The notes under the pieces: model-generated
The model's database searches: none
The model's input: only the letters and a program-made list of their open reading frames with translations
Told to the model about the DNA's origin: nothing
NCBI RefSeq assembly: GCF_007655135.1
Contig: NC_045128.1
Coordinates: forward strand, 15,268,230 to 15,332,229
Source: Punica granatum
Lineage: Eukaryota > Streptophyta > Magnoliopsida > Myrtales > Lythraceae
Direction of reading: 5' to 3'
DNA: 64,000 bases
Position numbers and translations under genes: made by a program
Shown here: in pieces, positions 48,482 through 59,274 of the stretch
Position numbering within the stretch: the first letter of the stretch is position 1
Layout of the letters: each line of letters starts with the position of its first letter

Positions 48482-48960
48482 TCATGGTAAGAGTTTTTCA
48501 AGGTCTATTTGGAAAATGGGCAATGCCCAACTCCGCTCAATCCTATTTGCTACCCGACCAATTGGGTCAGTGTTTTCAATCCTCTGGGACCCAGCAACAA
48601 ATCGGTAGGTCATTTTGCTTGGTGGCCCGTGCTTCAGGGCAGAGGACCGTTTGGAAGGTGCCCGGAACAGAGAAAACCCGTGAAGCTTCTTCCTCCTTCC
48701 AAACAAGCAAGGATCCATTAGGTTCGAAACTTCAACCGTAATCAGCCGCAAGAAGCTCAAAGCGAGGTCGGAAACTCCCGATTAGTGAGTGGGAAGCGTC
48801 AATTTCATCAATTACTCACCTCCATTCCCTTTATTGCAGACTATGCATCCGTGAAGAACAACGGGTAAAGGAGCTGCCACTCACAGTGAAAAGCGGGACT
48901 TGTCAGGAGTTAATTCGCGGAATCACTATGTTCTGCCACGCGAAGTCAGATATCCCGACT
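48482..48960 (+). repeat. Viral leader-type sequence (plus)
   Basis: The first 230 bases contain GGAAAATGGGCAATGCCCAA and CAATCCTATTTGCTAC, and match the reverse complement of 52,557-52,760, where the same sequence follows a tRNA-Met primer-site-like motif. That points to the leader after a primer site of a reverse-transcribing element, most simply lineage 1. Sequence beyond 48,730 has no match in the window. Confidence 0.5.
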
Positions 48961-49640
48961 TCAAAATAGTAGGGGGGGCCCTCCCAGTGCTCTGTTCTCA
49001 AGTCAATTTGCCCCTTTAAGAAGCGGTGGACCAGGATTGGGGAGAAGCATTAGCATTAGAGGTATGCTCGTCGGCCCTTTGTCTCTATTAGTGCTTCTTG
49101 GTTGAATATTTCCTTTTGATTTTCTTCGTTGGCTGCTCATTGGAAGCTCAATTGCTGCTCTAGTTTGATAAATCTATGCGTAAATGCCTTGATCTTGTAA
49201 ACTTGTTGTTTGGTTGTTCTTCATTTTGACCATTTTTTGTCACTCGTTCGATTGCTCTTGTTCTCTGGTGTTCTAAAAGCTTATAAAACCCACTGGATGG
49301 CTACCGATCCTCATCCATCGGTCTGTTGTTGAAACACCAAGTTTGCTTAGTTAAATGCTTCATTAAAGATAATTCACATTGCTCAGTTACTTCCCATTGA
49401 CCTGTGCCGTTGTTTGGCATCGTGGGCTTTGAAAGATAATGTCAGATCTGTCGACCTTTGCATTGCTTTGGCTGTCTGCTTTTCTGTGTTTGTTGTTGTG
49501 GATTGCTGCTCATTTTATTTTCTAAACACAGTCTTATGGATTTAACCGACACGCCAGTGCTTATTTGGTTTTGTAACTGTATTGTCTTTCTGCTGCGAAT
49601 TTTTTCTTTTTTGTGTCATTCATTTTGTTTTGGTTGTTAT
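48961..49640 (+). other. Upstream region of the Harbinger-type element
   Basis: T-rich sequence with short Phe/Cys-rich frames that look like intron or leader. An element end could not be recognised; a run of seven G (48,972-48,978) marks a composition change. It probably contains the left terminus and promoter of the element. Confidence 0.35.
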
Positions 49641-50660
49641 TTGTGGAAGTTATGCTCCACTAATTGCATGCATCATGGCTCTTAAAGGCAAAAATATCAT
49701 CGACTGGACTGATGAAATAGAGTTAGCTTTCATAAACATAACGTTTGAGAAGCTGAGAATAACACACACCACAACATGGAAGCAAAATACTCGGAATGAG
49801 ATCACAACTGAGACGATAAATCTATTTCCCAATAAGCAACTGTGTTTGCAGAAAGTAAAGGGCAACCATCAGAGAATGAAGATAAATTTCACCTGATTCT
49901 CTGAAATAGTCAGGCATACAGGCGTCGGGTGGGATGCAGACACAAACACCATCACAGCTGACCTAGATGTTTTGGATATGTTTATAAAGGTACATTCTCA
50001 TAATTTTTTTGTTCGGCATCTATGGTTATTAATTATGAATTGTCACTGATCTCCTTTGAGTCATGCCGTACTTCATCGTACAGAAGAACATGGCATACAA
50101 GACATTCCGAAGCAAAGGCTACAAGCATTACGATTTGCAGAAGCAACTCTTTAGTTCTTCAATGTCTACCGGTGCTCTTCGCATCTCCTCGACCGATCCA
50201 CCTCCAACTTTAAAAGAAGAACGTCGATTAAATGAGGAATTCTTATCTAGGGGGAAGGGAAAGCAGAAACAACATGTCGATCACGAAGAAGGCTCTGACA
50301 AGAGTGACGACCCCGTCCATATTGCAGAGCCCATTCTAACCGAGTCTCAACGTCGAGTGCCGAAAAGAGCTCTAAGCAAGAGCTCACAAATGTTGGAGTG
50401 CATGGACCTGTTCAGGGAGAATTTCACGAAGAAGCCATAGAAAACCCCACCGTCGGCAAAGAGAAGCAAGTCGGTATTGAGCCCTGAGAAACCTGAGAAG
50501 AATAGCATCGAAGAAGCCCTCGAGGAGTTGGCTAAATTGAAATCGAGAATCCCTCACCCCCTGTTTATGAAAGCCGCCAAAGCCCTCCTTGATCCAGGAG
50601 TGTGGAGGCTTTTCATGTGGTTCAAGGAGGACGACCGACTGGATTTTTTTTCGAAAGACA
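49640..50660 (+). pseudogene. Myb/SANT-like protein of a PIF/Harbinger element
   Basis: Exon-like frames at 49,676-49,896 (ALKGKNIIDWTDEIELAFINI, a trihelix Myb/SANT-like fold; then LQKVKGNHQRMKINF), 49,920-49,990 (TGVGWDADTNTITAD) and 50,088-50,440 (MAYKTFRSKGYKHYD, then a charged linker). The end, 50,461-50,650, has EEALEELAKLKSRIP and GVWRLFMWFKE. This is the standard second protein of plant Harbinger elements, which helps transposase enter the nucleus and bind the ends. Stops after 49,893 and at 50,438-50,440 show damage. Introns separate some blocks (a donor-like GGTACATT near 49,989). Confidence 0.75.
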
Positions 50661-50812
50661 TCGGTATTTTTTGTTTGTTTTGTGTGTTTGCTTATGTTGA
50701 TGATTTTTTGTTTTATGTTTGTGTTGCATCTTAATGTCCTATGGTTATAATTAATGTGTTTCACTGTTAACGACGTGTTCATGAACTTATATCCACAGTT
50801 ATAGGCGATCAT

Positions 50813-52193
50813 TTGCCAAACAGTATGTCTCGTAATGCGTCGTCTTCAGGCTATGGCAATAACTCTAGTAACGACGAGCCTGACAGTAGGCAACGGGCGT
50901 TCTTCTATATGATGATGCAATTTGATCAACTCGATGATCCCGTTCCACAGAACAGGCTGTGTAGAAATTCAGCACTTCAAGGGAGACAGTACATTGTTGA
51001 ACTACTAGGGAGTGACGTTCGGTGCTTCGAAAGTTTCAGAATGAAACCCTACATGTTTAATGCGACACACTTTGGTTGCGATGTTGCGACACACTTTGGT
51101 TGCGATGTGGCATCACAGATACCAGAAAAGGTATTACCGTCGAAGAGCAAGTCGACATGTTCTTGCTGGTTATTTCACATAGTATGCGATTTTCAATGGT
51201 GGTGGAATGGTTTCAACATTCAAAGGAGACTGTGTCACGAGTTAGCAAAAAAATTGAACGCGGAATACAACGATTTCACAAGATTTTATAACACCACGGA
51301 ACGTTATTGTTCAGTCGGAAATTGAAAATGACGAAAGGTGGCGTTTCTTTAGGGGATGTTTTCCGCTAATTTCATACTATATAAAACTGTTTTCGGTACA
51401 TATAATTATGCATTAGCATTGTATTGGAGCTATCGATGGAACCCATGTCACTGCATGCATGCCACAGGCAAACAGAGTACCTTATGGCAATCGAAATGTC
51501 GAGATATCACAAAATGTATTGGCTGCTTGTTCACACAACATGATGTTTACATACGTGATGACGGGTTGTGAGGGTTTCGCACACAATTCAAGAATATTCT
51601 CAGAAGCTGCGTTAGTGGAAGGTTTTCCAGCACCGTGTGGTCATGAGTATTTGCTTATACATGCGACGATTTTCTATGAAATTGCAACCCTAATTTAATT
51701 AATTTTAGTTTTCCTTATGTTCTTTGCATAACAATATTATGTTGTTGATGCAAGGTTTCCAAATATATCGGGATATTTGGCTCCATACAAGGGGGAACAG
51801 TATCATCGGAGTGATTTTCCTCGGCACAATCCGCCAATAACAGAAAAAGAGCTATTCAATTAGCGCCATGCATCAGTGCGTAATGTCATCAAACGTTGCT
51901 TTGGTATTTTGAAAAAGAGATTCGCCATACTGAGTTTAATGACGAACTTCATACCTTATACACAAGGACAACTTGTCATTGCCTGTTTTGTTTTGCATAA
52001 TTTTATATGCCGTAATAATTACCATGATAGATTATTTCTGGAGTACGGCGATGCGTAGATGGATTACGATGAATTTCGCAATCCTCCAATACAAGAAGGA
52101 ATTAGAGTAGATGTTGATATGAGTAGCGCTGAAATGAACGCTATACGCGATCATATCGCTAATCGGTTATGGCGTATAGAAAGAGGGCGATGA
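50813..52193 (+). pseudogene. PIF/Harbinger transposase (DDE_4 type), damaged
   Basis: Plus strand. N-terminal MMMQFDQLDDPVPQNR and RQYIVELLGSD; helix-turn-helix region (EEQVDMFLLVISHSMRF, near 51,140); first catalytic segment about 51,430 (read across a frame change, with the expected Asp in a GxxDGTH-type setting); second segment CEGFAHNSRIF (about 51,570), where Asn stands where Asp is expected; DARFPNISGYLAPYKG (51,750); third segment RNVIKRCFGILKKRFAIL (51,880), with Lys where the family has catalytic Glu. A 27-base direct duplication (51,061-51,115) lies in the N-terminal part. Frame changes and stops disable it. Confidence 0.85.
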
Positions 52194-52556
52194 CATGCAC
52201 TTACGTGCTGTATTAGGAGTTGTTTTATTTATTATTATGATGTGACAATGAATTTGTAAGCATTATATTAAATGAAATGAATTATGTATATAATTACTTT
52301 TGTATTTGTCTTTAACGTGGTTGCTAACGTGTGACTTACCCTACTCCTTTGAAATGTTGCGACACCTTCATTAGCAAAAGGCAAAGAAAAGCTGAAAAAG
52401 GAAAAAAAAAAAACCGACGAACCCTACCATGCCATAGTTACTTCCCCCATGTTTGTCATTTGTTGAAAAAAGATTAAAGAAAACGCCCGTACAGGCAACG
52501 CCATTAACCGGGCCTTTATTTTTTTGACCAATAATGAGGCCCACCTTGAAACTTAT
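52194..52556. other. Right flank of the Harbinger-type element
   Basis: AT-rich sequence with an A run (52,399-52,412). The element should end here, perhaps near the TTAA at 52,504, but no inverted partner was recognised on the left. Confidence 0.3.
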
Positions 52557-52921
52557 TTAAATATGTTTCACGGGTTTTCTTTTATTTGGGCACCTTTCCA
52601 AACAGTCCTCATTGGAAGCACGCACATTCATGCGGATTTGACTTGCCGTTGAGCTACTGGGTCCCACAGGATTGAAAATGCTGACCCAGTTTGTCGAGTA
52701 GCAAATAGGATTGAACAGAGTTGGGCATTGCCCATTTTCCAAACAGGCTCTCAACAATCCAACAAAACTAGGCTCTAATACCAATTATAGGTGAGGCTAG
52801 GAAAATGCAATAATATTAATGACCTAGGCCCAGAGGTATCCGTGACCATGCGCCTTAACGAGCTCCAACGCCTCTACTGAGCAACGTGCTCAAGCACGCG
52901 CCCCGTCACAGACCTAGAGGA
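52557..52921 (-). repeat. Viral intergenic repeat, primer site and leader (minus)
   Basis: Minus strand: intergenic repeat (52,921-52,784), then TGGTATTAGAGC (52,783-52,772), which matches the tRNA-iMet primer site TGGTATCAGAGC at 11 of 12 bases, then leader sequence shared with 48,482-48,730. Caulimovirids and Copia elements both use this primer. I favour the caulimovirid because the same unit adjoins viral coding fragments at 23.4 and 25.3 kb. Confidence 0.6.
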
Positions 52922-53595
52922 TGGATTTTTTACTAGAATTTCAAAATCGAAAGAGTTTCACTGGAAGAATAACCAAAGATTAATAACAACGTGTGGTTAT
53001 CATTTCCCTAAGCTTACTAGACAGTCTAAGATCAATTGGTAGCCAAATTGTAAAGAAGATCAAGCATGTCCACAAGCCGTTCAAAGGTGGATGGACAAAC
53101 GAAAAACACATCTTTTAGACGTTACAAAAAATTCATAATTTTTACAGATGAAAGCACAAATGCTAGCCGACCTACATAAGGTTGGCTCTCTCACGGAAAT
53201 ACAAGCTCAAGTCTAAAGGATTCATTCTATGTGCAGTCATGAAGGATAAGTCTTGGGATCTGCAGACCAACCAGATGACCCATTTCAAGATTCTTAGATT
53301 CCTTATGAGCTGTAAAGTCATGATGAAAGATGAAGAAAGAAAGCAAGAGAAAAAGGAGACACTAAGGGAAGATTCCTGCACAAGGAAGACTAATAATAGT
53401 GTTTACTTTAGACTAAGAATAGTATTTCCTTTATTATTGCTTTGTACTACTTGCTTTTACTACTTAATTTACTATTCAAAGTCAATAATGTAATAGCTTT
53501 TAGTAAAGAACTTATGCGTGTAAAAGATTTTGTTTTGTAATTTTTGCTTTCGGGTGATATAAATAGGACGGACGAGCATGGCTTAAGGAAATCTA
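52922..53595 (+). repeat. Left arm of a large palindrome (lineage 2 caulimovirid)
   Basis: It pairs with 53,602-54,300 in reverse orientation with scattered differences, from GGATTTTTTACTAGAATTTC to the TATA-bearing segment. Both arms carry the end of a viral reading frame, then a non-coding stretch, then GATATAAATAGGACGGACG (left) or GGTATAAATAGGACGGACG (right, reverse). The left arm has more stops than the right. Confidence 0.8.
53558..53575 (+). promoter_or_regulatory. TATA box of the lineage 2 viral promoter, left arm
   Basis: TATAAATAGGACGGACG lies just before the centre of the palindrome and has a mirror copy in the right arm (about 53,639-53,660, minus). Caulimovirids start pregenomic RNA from such a TATA box in the intergenic region. 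Activity in this genome is unknown. Confidence 0.55.
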
Positions 53596-53601
53596 GAGAG
53601 G

Positions 53602-54300
53602 AATTCAGGCAGTGTATTTGGCGATGCTTGCCTTCAATCCGTCCGTCCTATTTATACCACCTGAAAGCAAAAACTACAAAACAAAGTTCTTTATACACGT
53701 AAGGTCCTAACTAAAAGTTATTACATTATTGGCTCTTTAATAGTGAAAGTGACTAGTACAATGCAATAATAAAGGAGAACATTATTCCTAATCAAAAGTT
53801 TTACTTTTCTTAAACAATAGAAGGCAATAATCTCATGTAAGAATCTTCTCTCTTACTCTTGTCACCTTTTCCTTTTGTTATTTTCTGTCTTTTCATTATG
53901 GCTCACAGTCTCTAAGGAATTTGAGAGTCTTGGAAAAGGTCATCTGGAGGGTTTGCAAACCTTAAAACAGATCCTTTAAGATTACACATAGAATAAATCC
54001 TTTGAACCTGAGCCTGCATTTCCGCGAGGTAGCCAGTCTTATATAGGTCGGCTAACATCTGTGCTTTCATATGCAAAATTCTAAAATTTTCATAAAGTCT
54101 AAAAGAGGCGTCTTTCCCTTGTCCATCTACCTTTGAACGGTTTTTGGGCATGCTTGATCTTCTTTACAATTTGGCCACCACTTGACCTTAGACTGTCTAC
54201 TAAGTCTAGGAAAATGATGATCGCACCTATTGTGATTAAATCTGTGGGCATTCTTCCAGCGAAACTTTCGATTTTCACATTCCAACAAAAAATCCATGGG
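53602..54300 (-). repeat. Right arm of the palindrome (lineage 2 caulimovirid)
   Basis: Minus-strand frames 54,356-54,099 and 54,151-53,912 overlap in two frames and look like the last part of a viral protein (LITIGAIIIFLDLVDSLRSS; RLYENFRILHMKAQMLADLY), followed by non-coding sequence and the TATA segment near 53,650. It is continuous with the lineage 2 fragments above it. Confidence 0.75.
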
Positions 54301-55506
54301 ACTAAAAATTGAGGAAAAAAAGTGAAGTCCTTTCGTGTTGAGCGTTCCTTTCTCAATGGAGATTTCGTCTATTTCATCCTTCGTAGATCTTGGGCGGCAG
54401 AATTATGGGAGAGTCCAAAGAAATTCTTACCAATCATAAAATCATCATGAAAATTTTTCATGTCATATGCTGAAAAGAAAAAAAAACCATGTATAATCAA
54501 AGCTAGAGCAAAGAAAGGCTCGACTTTAGCAGTAACATAATATGAGTAGTAGTAGGTTTGAGGAGAACATGGTTGAGAAAATTTTAGTGAAGTGGTTAAA
54601 GGAGCATTCCAATCAGAAGGAAAGATAATTTTCATAATCTTAACTTTACAATATAAAATTCAACTGGGATTATTTGCATAAAGGATTTTCGTGATAATAA
54701 CAGATATCAGTGTCTACAAGGATGTATTCATAAAACTCTCTGGTTTCACACGGTGAATTGGAAATTAGAACATTTAAGGTCATTTTTCTTCTACAATTTA
54801 TTAAGGAGGAAGATTTTCGAATTCTGACTCTATAGAACATAAAGAAACACTGGCATTAACTATGAATCCTTTCGTATTCTTTGCTTCTGGGTTGATTGCT
54901 TGAGTAAAAGTAGATGAAGGAGAGAAGGAGTAGAAGGAGAGGAATAGTAAAAAGGAATATATGAAGTTGAAGGAGAGTACGTAGTTCCTACCATTGTCAT
55001 AAGTCTGAAAGTAAATGGAGATATTAACCTGTGAGATCTATATTGAGGATAAAGTGATGGAGATGAAAGAGGAGTAGTCAGTGCCGAAGGACTAGGAGAT
55101 TTCCTTGCTTAAGATTCTTTCGTTTTGAAAGATCCTCTCGTAGAAGACATTTTTCCCGTAAGATTTTTCTTGTAAGATAATCTGGTAAAGACTTTTGATT
55201 TTCCTTTGATAAATTCAATTTCAAAATCAAAACGGGGTAAAATTGCCTGCCATCTTGCAAAAATTTATTTATTAACTAAATTTTCAACATCCTTCTGCAA
55301 AACCTTTTGCATTTTTACAATCAATTCGTAATAAAAACCTTTTATTGTACAAATCATCTTGAAATTTTGAAACACATAAAACAATTTATACAACTTCCTT
55401 TTTGACAGTAGAATAATTTCTTTGCAGCCCTGTCCATATCTCTGAATAAAACCTTACAATTAATTCTTGGTTAAGTTGTCTTCTGTGTCCTACATCTGAT
55501 GCATAT
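54301..55506 (-). pseudogene. Endogenous caulimovirid, region after RNase H (lineage 2)
   Basis: Minus-strand frames at 55,260-55,078, 54,635-54,369 and intervening sequence have protein-like composition (Lys-rich RKILREKCLLREDLSKRKN; then AKVEPFFALALIIHGFFFF). They lie where a transactivator-like or C-terminal viral region is expected, between RNase H and the intergenic promoter. Stops are frequent. No motif fixes the function. Confidence 0.5.
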
Positions 55507-56405
55507 GTTTCTACCATGGGTGTGCACGAATACCGGGTATACCCGGAACCGGTCGGAATATACCTGTTAAGGTAAGGTCTAGGTAGCTCGTATTGAAAAT
55601 AGGGTAAGGTCCGGGTATTAAAATTAGGAGCCGGCGAAAACAGGTTCCGATTCCGGTTCCTACATATAGGGTACCCAAAACTGGAACCGAAACTGGTACT
55701 TGGACTAGATAATAATTTCCCTAGTTATATTCAAATATATTTCTCCCTTTTACTTTACCATATTCCCCTTTCTGTCTCTCTCTTCTCTTAGTGGAAGCTT
55801 TGCATTTTTTATCGTCGGCAGTTTTGGTCTGACGATGATAGGTGTATCCTCGGTGAAACCCGATCGTATTACATATGTTTAGTTTTGTTGATGGATTGAT
55901 GAGAGATATTACTTTTTGTTGTAGATGATGTTTAGACCCAATCGACATTCTGTTAGGCGTAATTACTAATTATATATGAGACATTTTCGATTTTATTTTG
56001 CAAGACAAAAAAATTTACGAGTTCCAACAGGGTATTCGAAACCTGTGGGATAATACAGGTTCCGGGTAGGTTCCTGTTCCATGACTCAATATGATAGGAT
56101 CCGGTTCCAAAATCTTGAAACTTGTTTTTTACAGGATAGGATTCGAATATCGTGAAAAAAGCAAGGTACTCGGAACCAAACACCCCTAGTTTCTACTATG
56201 AGATTAACCAGAGATTGGGGTAGTCCTAAACATGACAAATGATGTACTTTTTCTTTGACAATTTGCATGGCTCTGATCATTTCTTCATTCCATGCAAGTG
56301 GATTTTTTCATAATACTTGAAATAAAGGTTTGCAAATTATTCGTAAGTTTAGAATGAAACCCAAAACATAATTTAAATATCCCAAAAACCTTTGAAGTTG
56401 ATTCT
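55507..56405 (-). pseudogene. Endogenous caulimovirid RNase H, split by a hAT MITE (lineage 2)
   Basis: Minus-strand RNase H start (VKEKVHHLSCLGLPQSL, about 56,258-56,205) is followed by the insertion 55,515-56,188. Beyond it the reading resumes with the expected first catalytic-Asp segment at 55,514 downwards, though the residue before Ala-Ser-Asp is changed. Without the insert, one copy of the 8-base duplication joins the two sides. Confidence 0.7.
55515..56188. mobile_element. hAT-type MITE in viral RNase H
   Basis: 674 bp, flanked by a perfect 8-base duplication GTTTCTAC (55,507-55,514 and 56,189-56,196). The ends read CATGGGTGTGCACG and, in reverse complement, TAGGGGTGTTTGGTTCCG. The body holds many GGTTCCGGTTCC-like and CCGGGTA segments, typical of a widespread plant hAT MITE group. 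Non-coding. Confidence 0.85.
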
Positions 56406-57075
56406 TATCTTTAATTTAGTTAGAAAATTGACTGGCAAACTCTATTGATTGTGATATGAGTTTAATACCTTGGTAAATGTCATGGCCTAAAAATCTAACT
56501 TTAGTTTGAAATAATTTCATTTTCGTTGTAGACACTATTAATCCATTCTTCTTAATGATATGAAAAAATGCATGCAAATTCTTAAAATGTTGAAGAATGT
56601 TTTTTGAAAATACCAAAAGTCATCTATATAAACTCTAGCAAATTCGATGTAAGGATTAAATATATCATTCATTGTATTCTGAAATTTCGAGGGTTCATTC
56701 TTTCATCCAAAAGGCATTACATTTCATTCGTAGTGCCCAAAAGGTACTGTGAAAGCTATTTTATACTTGTCTTTTCCGTCAATTTGCACTTGCCAAAATC
56801 CATATTTCATGTCAAATTTTGAAAAAAAAAATCGCATCATATAATCTTTTTAATAAATCTCTCTTATTAGGTATAGGGTATCTTATCCCCTTAAATGCTT
56901 AATTTAGTGGTTTATCATTTATTACCAATCTAGGAGCACCCCTTTCAATTTCCATTTGATTTTGCACATAGAATGCTGTGCAACTCCATGAAGTCTTTCA
57001 GTAGCTTTTCCATTATACTTCGTAGGTATTATCCCTTCCTGTAAACAATTGATGTCCAACATTCTATTCTATCTA
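56406..57075 (-). pseudogene. Endogenous caulimovirid protease end and RT (lineage 2)
   Basis: Minus strand: a protease remnant with INCLQEG near 57,055, then RT: FSKFDMKYGFWQV (about 56,820), TVPFGHYE (about 56,740), a VYIDD motif (about 56,630) and FLGHDIYQGIKLI (about 56,490). Stops and frame changes are present, for example just after YIDD. The sequence differs clearly from lineage 1 and resembles the petuvirus/florendovirus side of the family, from memory only. Confidence 0.8.
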
Positions 57076-58460
57076 ATCTGACATGGTGTGAAGGATTTTG
57101 TTAGAAAAGTTCTTTTGTATTTGAACATTCCTTATATCAGATTTCGTAGCAGGACTATTAGAAATCCCTGGTTCATCTTTAATCATTTTAAAAGGTGCAG
57201 CCGTAATTTCTTTCGTGAATTTTAATTCTTTTAATGAAGGATGAACTAAGACAAATGTTTCGCCTTTGAATGTGTTCAAGTTTTAGTTGTTCTATTAAGT
57301 GTTAATAAAGTCAATTTCGTGTAAGTTTCAAACCATTCAAAAAATGAAACTTTTTTCCAATCATTCATATACTTATAATAATCTTTATGAATTTGCTCTC
57401 TCTGGCCTTGTCGTATTCAGCAAAACATCTTTCTCTTTTACTTTTATTTTGTTGTTCAATAAAATTCTTTTCGTAATTTTTCTTTATCAAAAACAAATTC
57501 CCTAGTTATCATGTAAATTTCTTTATATTCTGAATTATCTGCTTGCATTTTAGACTGTGTGGGGGGACATTGATCTTTCTGTTTCTTCTTTAAAGAAGGG
57601 TTTTGGAATTTCCCTATTAAAATCTACTCCTTGTAAATTTATAGAAGATATTCTTGTCGTATGAAAAGAATTCCTAAAAGGATTTGGAGAAATACTATTC
57701 TTGAAAAGAAGAAATTCTCCTAAGTCTTGGACCTTCAAAATTTAATGGGGCACTTCCGTCTTCAAATTCTATTATCCTAGAGGGCATGCTACTAGAAGAG
57801 CTGTTAGATTTTGGCATTATTTCTTTAAGTTTCCAAGATTCTGGAAAAGTGACTGCTTCCCATTTTAGAAGTTTAGGAGTCATAACGCCTGAATTTTGCG
57901 TTCATAAATTTAAAGTTAAAGTATCTAATACTAAAGGGTCATTTAGGTCTATGGAAAAGTTAGGATAACAATAAAAATATATAGGACCATTATGTAAATT
58001 TGATTCTAAGAATGCTAATAAAGATTTCTTAAAAGAAGTAAACCTTGCATCTCTTAGACACACTAAAATATGTACATCTAATCATGCTCTATGTAAGGGT
58101 TTTACTGCTATTTGTACTAATTCAATATGTAAAAACTTATATTTCATTCTATGTTCTCTTATGGATTCTTTCGCAAATAATTGTAAATTAATTGCTTCTT
58201 CCAAAATGGGTATTGACTTTTCAACCGTTTTATAGTATAAACTTGAAAAGAATAAAAAATTCCAACTTCATAAATTTCTTTCTTATTAGTCTTGGTACTA
58301 TCCCAATTTTGTAAACCGTGTTCTATATTTGCAATTTGAACTTCTTGTGCATTATAAAGGTCTTGGTTAGATTCCTTTGTTGGCGTAGAAAATTATGTTT
58401 GAGCATAATGAAAAGAATAAATACTACTAGTATCTGAACTAGTGCTCAATTTTCGGTGAT
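57076..58460 (-). pseudogene. Endogenous caulimovirid movement-protein region (lineage 2)
   Basis: Minus-strand frames from about 58,290 to 57,550 give a 30K-type movement-protein core (KYKFLHIELVQIAVKPLHR, then LVCLRDARF, YCYPNFSIDLNDP), followed by WEAVTFPESWKLKE and a Ser-rich stretch. Stops break it (for example near 58,085 and 57,910). From 57,279 to 57,076 a short frame precedes the protease remnant; the capsid region is mostly missing, so this copy carries a deletion. Confidence 0.75.
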
Positions 58461-58959
58461 AGAGTTTTCTGATAATGAAGACATGTTAATTTCTTTCTAC
58501 AAGATTTTGTGTAAATTGAAGAGATTAGTTTAACCTTAAGTGCCTTTAGGTGATGTGCAATCGCCACTGACCAACGGTCTCACTATCTCCTTGAGTCTTA
58601 CTGCCGAGACCACAACTAACTAGCAAAACAATTTCAAAGCACTTAAGTTTAATCTTACTTATTGCAATTTTCACAATACTTGCAAATTATAATTAGAATG
58701 TCTTACAGTATCCATTTCTTCATTTATTTGTTAAATTATATTGTAATACTTCATCTTATAATCTATACTCATTATACTCATTTCATGATCTATACCTGGG
58801 AGAGAAAACGGTATCAGAGATTTCAAGACTACACATGTTCTAATTTTCCTATTCATTGAGGGAAAACCCGAGAGTTTTATGAATACATCTTAATATATAT
58901 TGATTCAATTGCTATTACAGAAATTCCTAATACAACTAATCCCGGTAGACTTTTATATT
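58461..58959. other. Non-coding stretch within lineage 2 viral DNA
   Basis: AT-rich; a segment at 58,530-58,640 (CCACTGACCAACGGTCTCAC) could be viral leader. No motif supports this firmly. Confidence 0.3.
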
Positions 58960-59270
58960 ATAAAGTTAAGATTATGAAAGTCCTATTTTCTTTTGACTGG
59001 AATGCTCCTTTAACCGCACCACGAAAATCTCCTCAAACTTATTCTCCTCAATCCTACGACTATGCAAATTATGTCACTGCTTTGAGTTGAGCCTTTCTTT
59101 ATTCCAGTTTTTCCCATACTTGGTTTTTTCTATTTTGGGGTGAGACATGAAATGTTTTCACGATAGTTCTATGATTGGCGGGATTTTCATGGAACTCTCC
59201 CATAAATTCTACGACCCAAAACTTACAAATGATGGAAAATGACCAAGGACGAAATCTCCATTGAAAAAAG
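58960..59270 (+). pseudogene. Inverted second copy of the lineage 2 C-terminal segment
   Basis: The plus strand matches the reverse complement of about 54,345-54,650 (GACTGGAATGCTCCTTTAAC versus GATTGGAATGCTCCTTTAAC, and the following TCTCCTCAA segment). It is therefore from another viral copy or an inverted duplication, and is joined to minus-strand protease sequence at about 59,275. Confidence 0.65.
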
Positions 59271-59274
59271 AACA

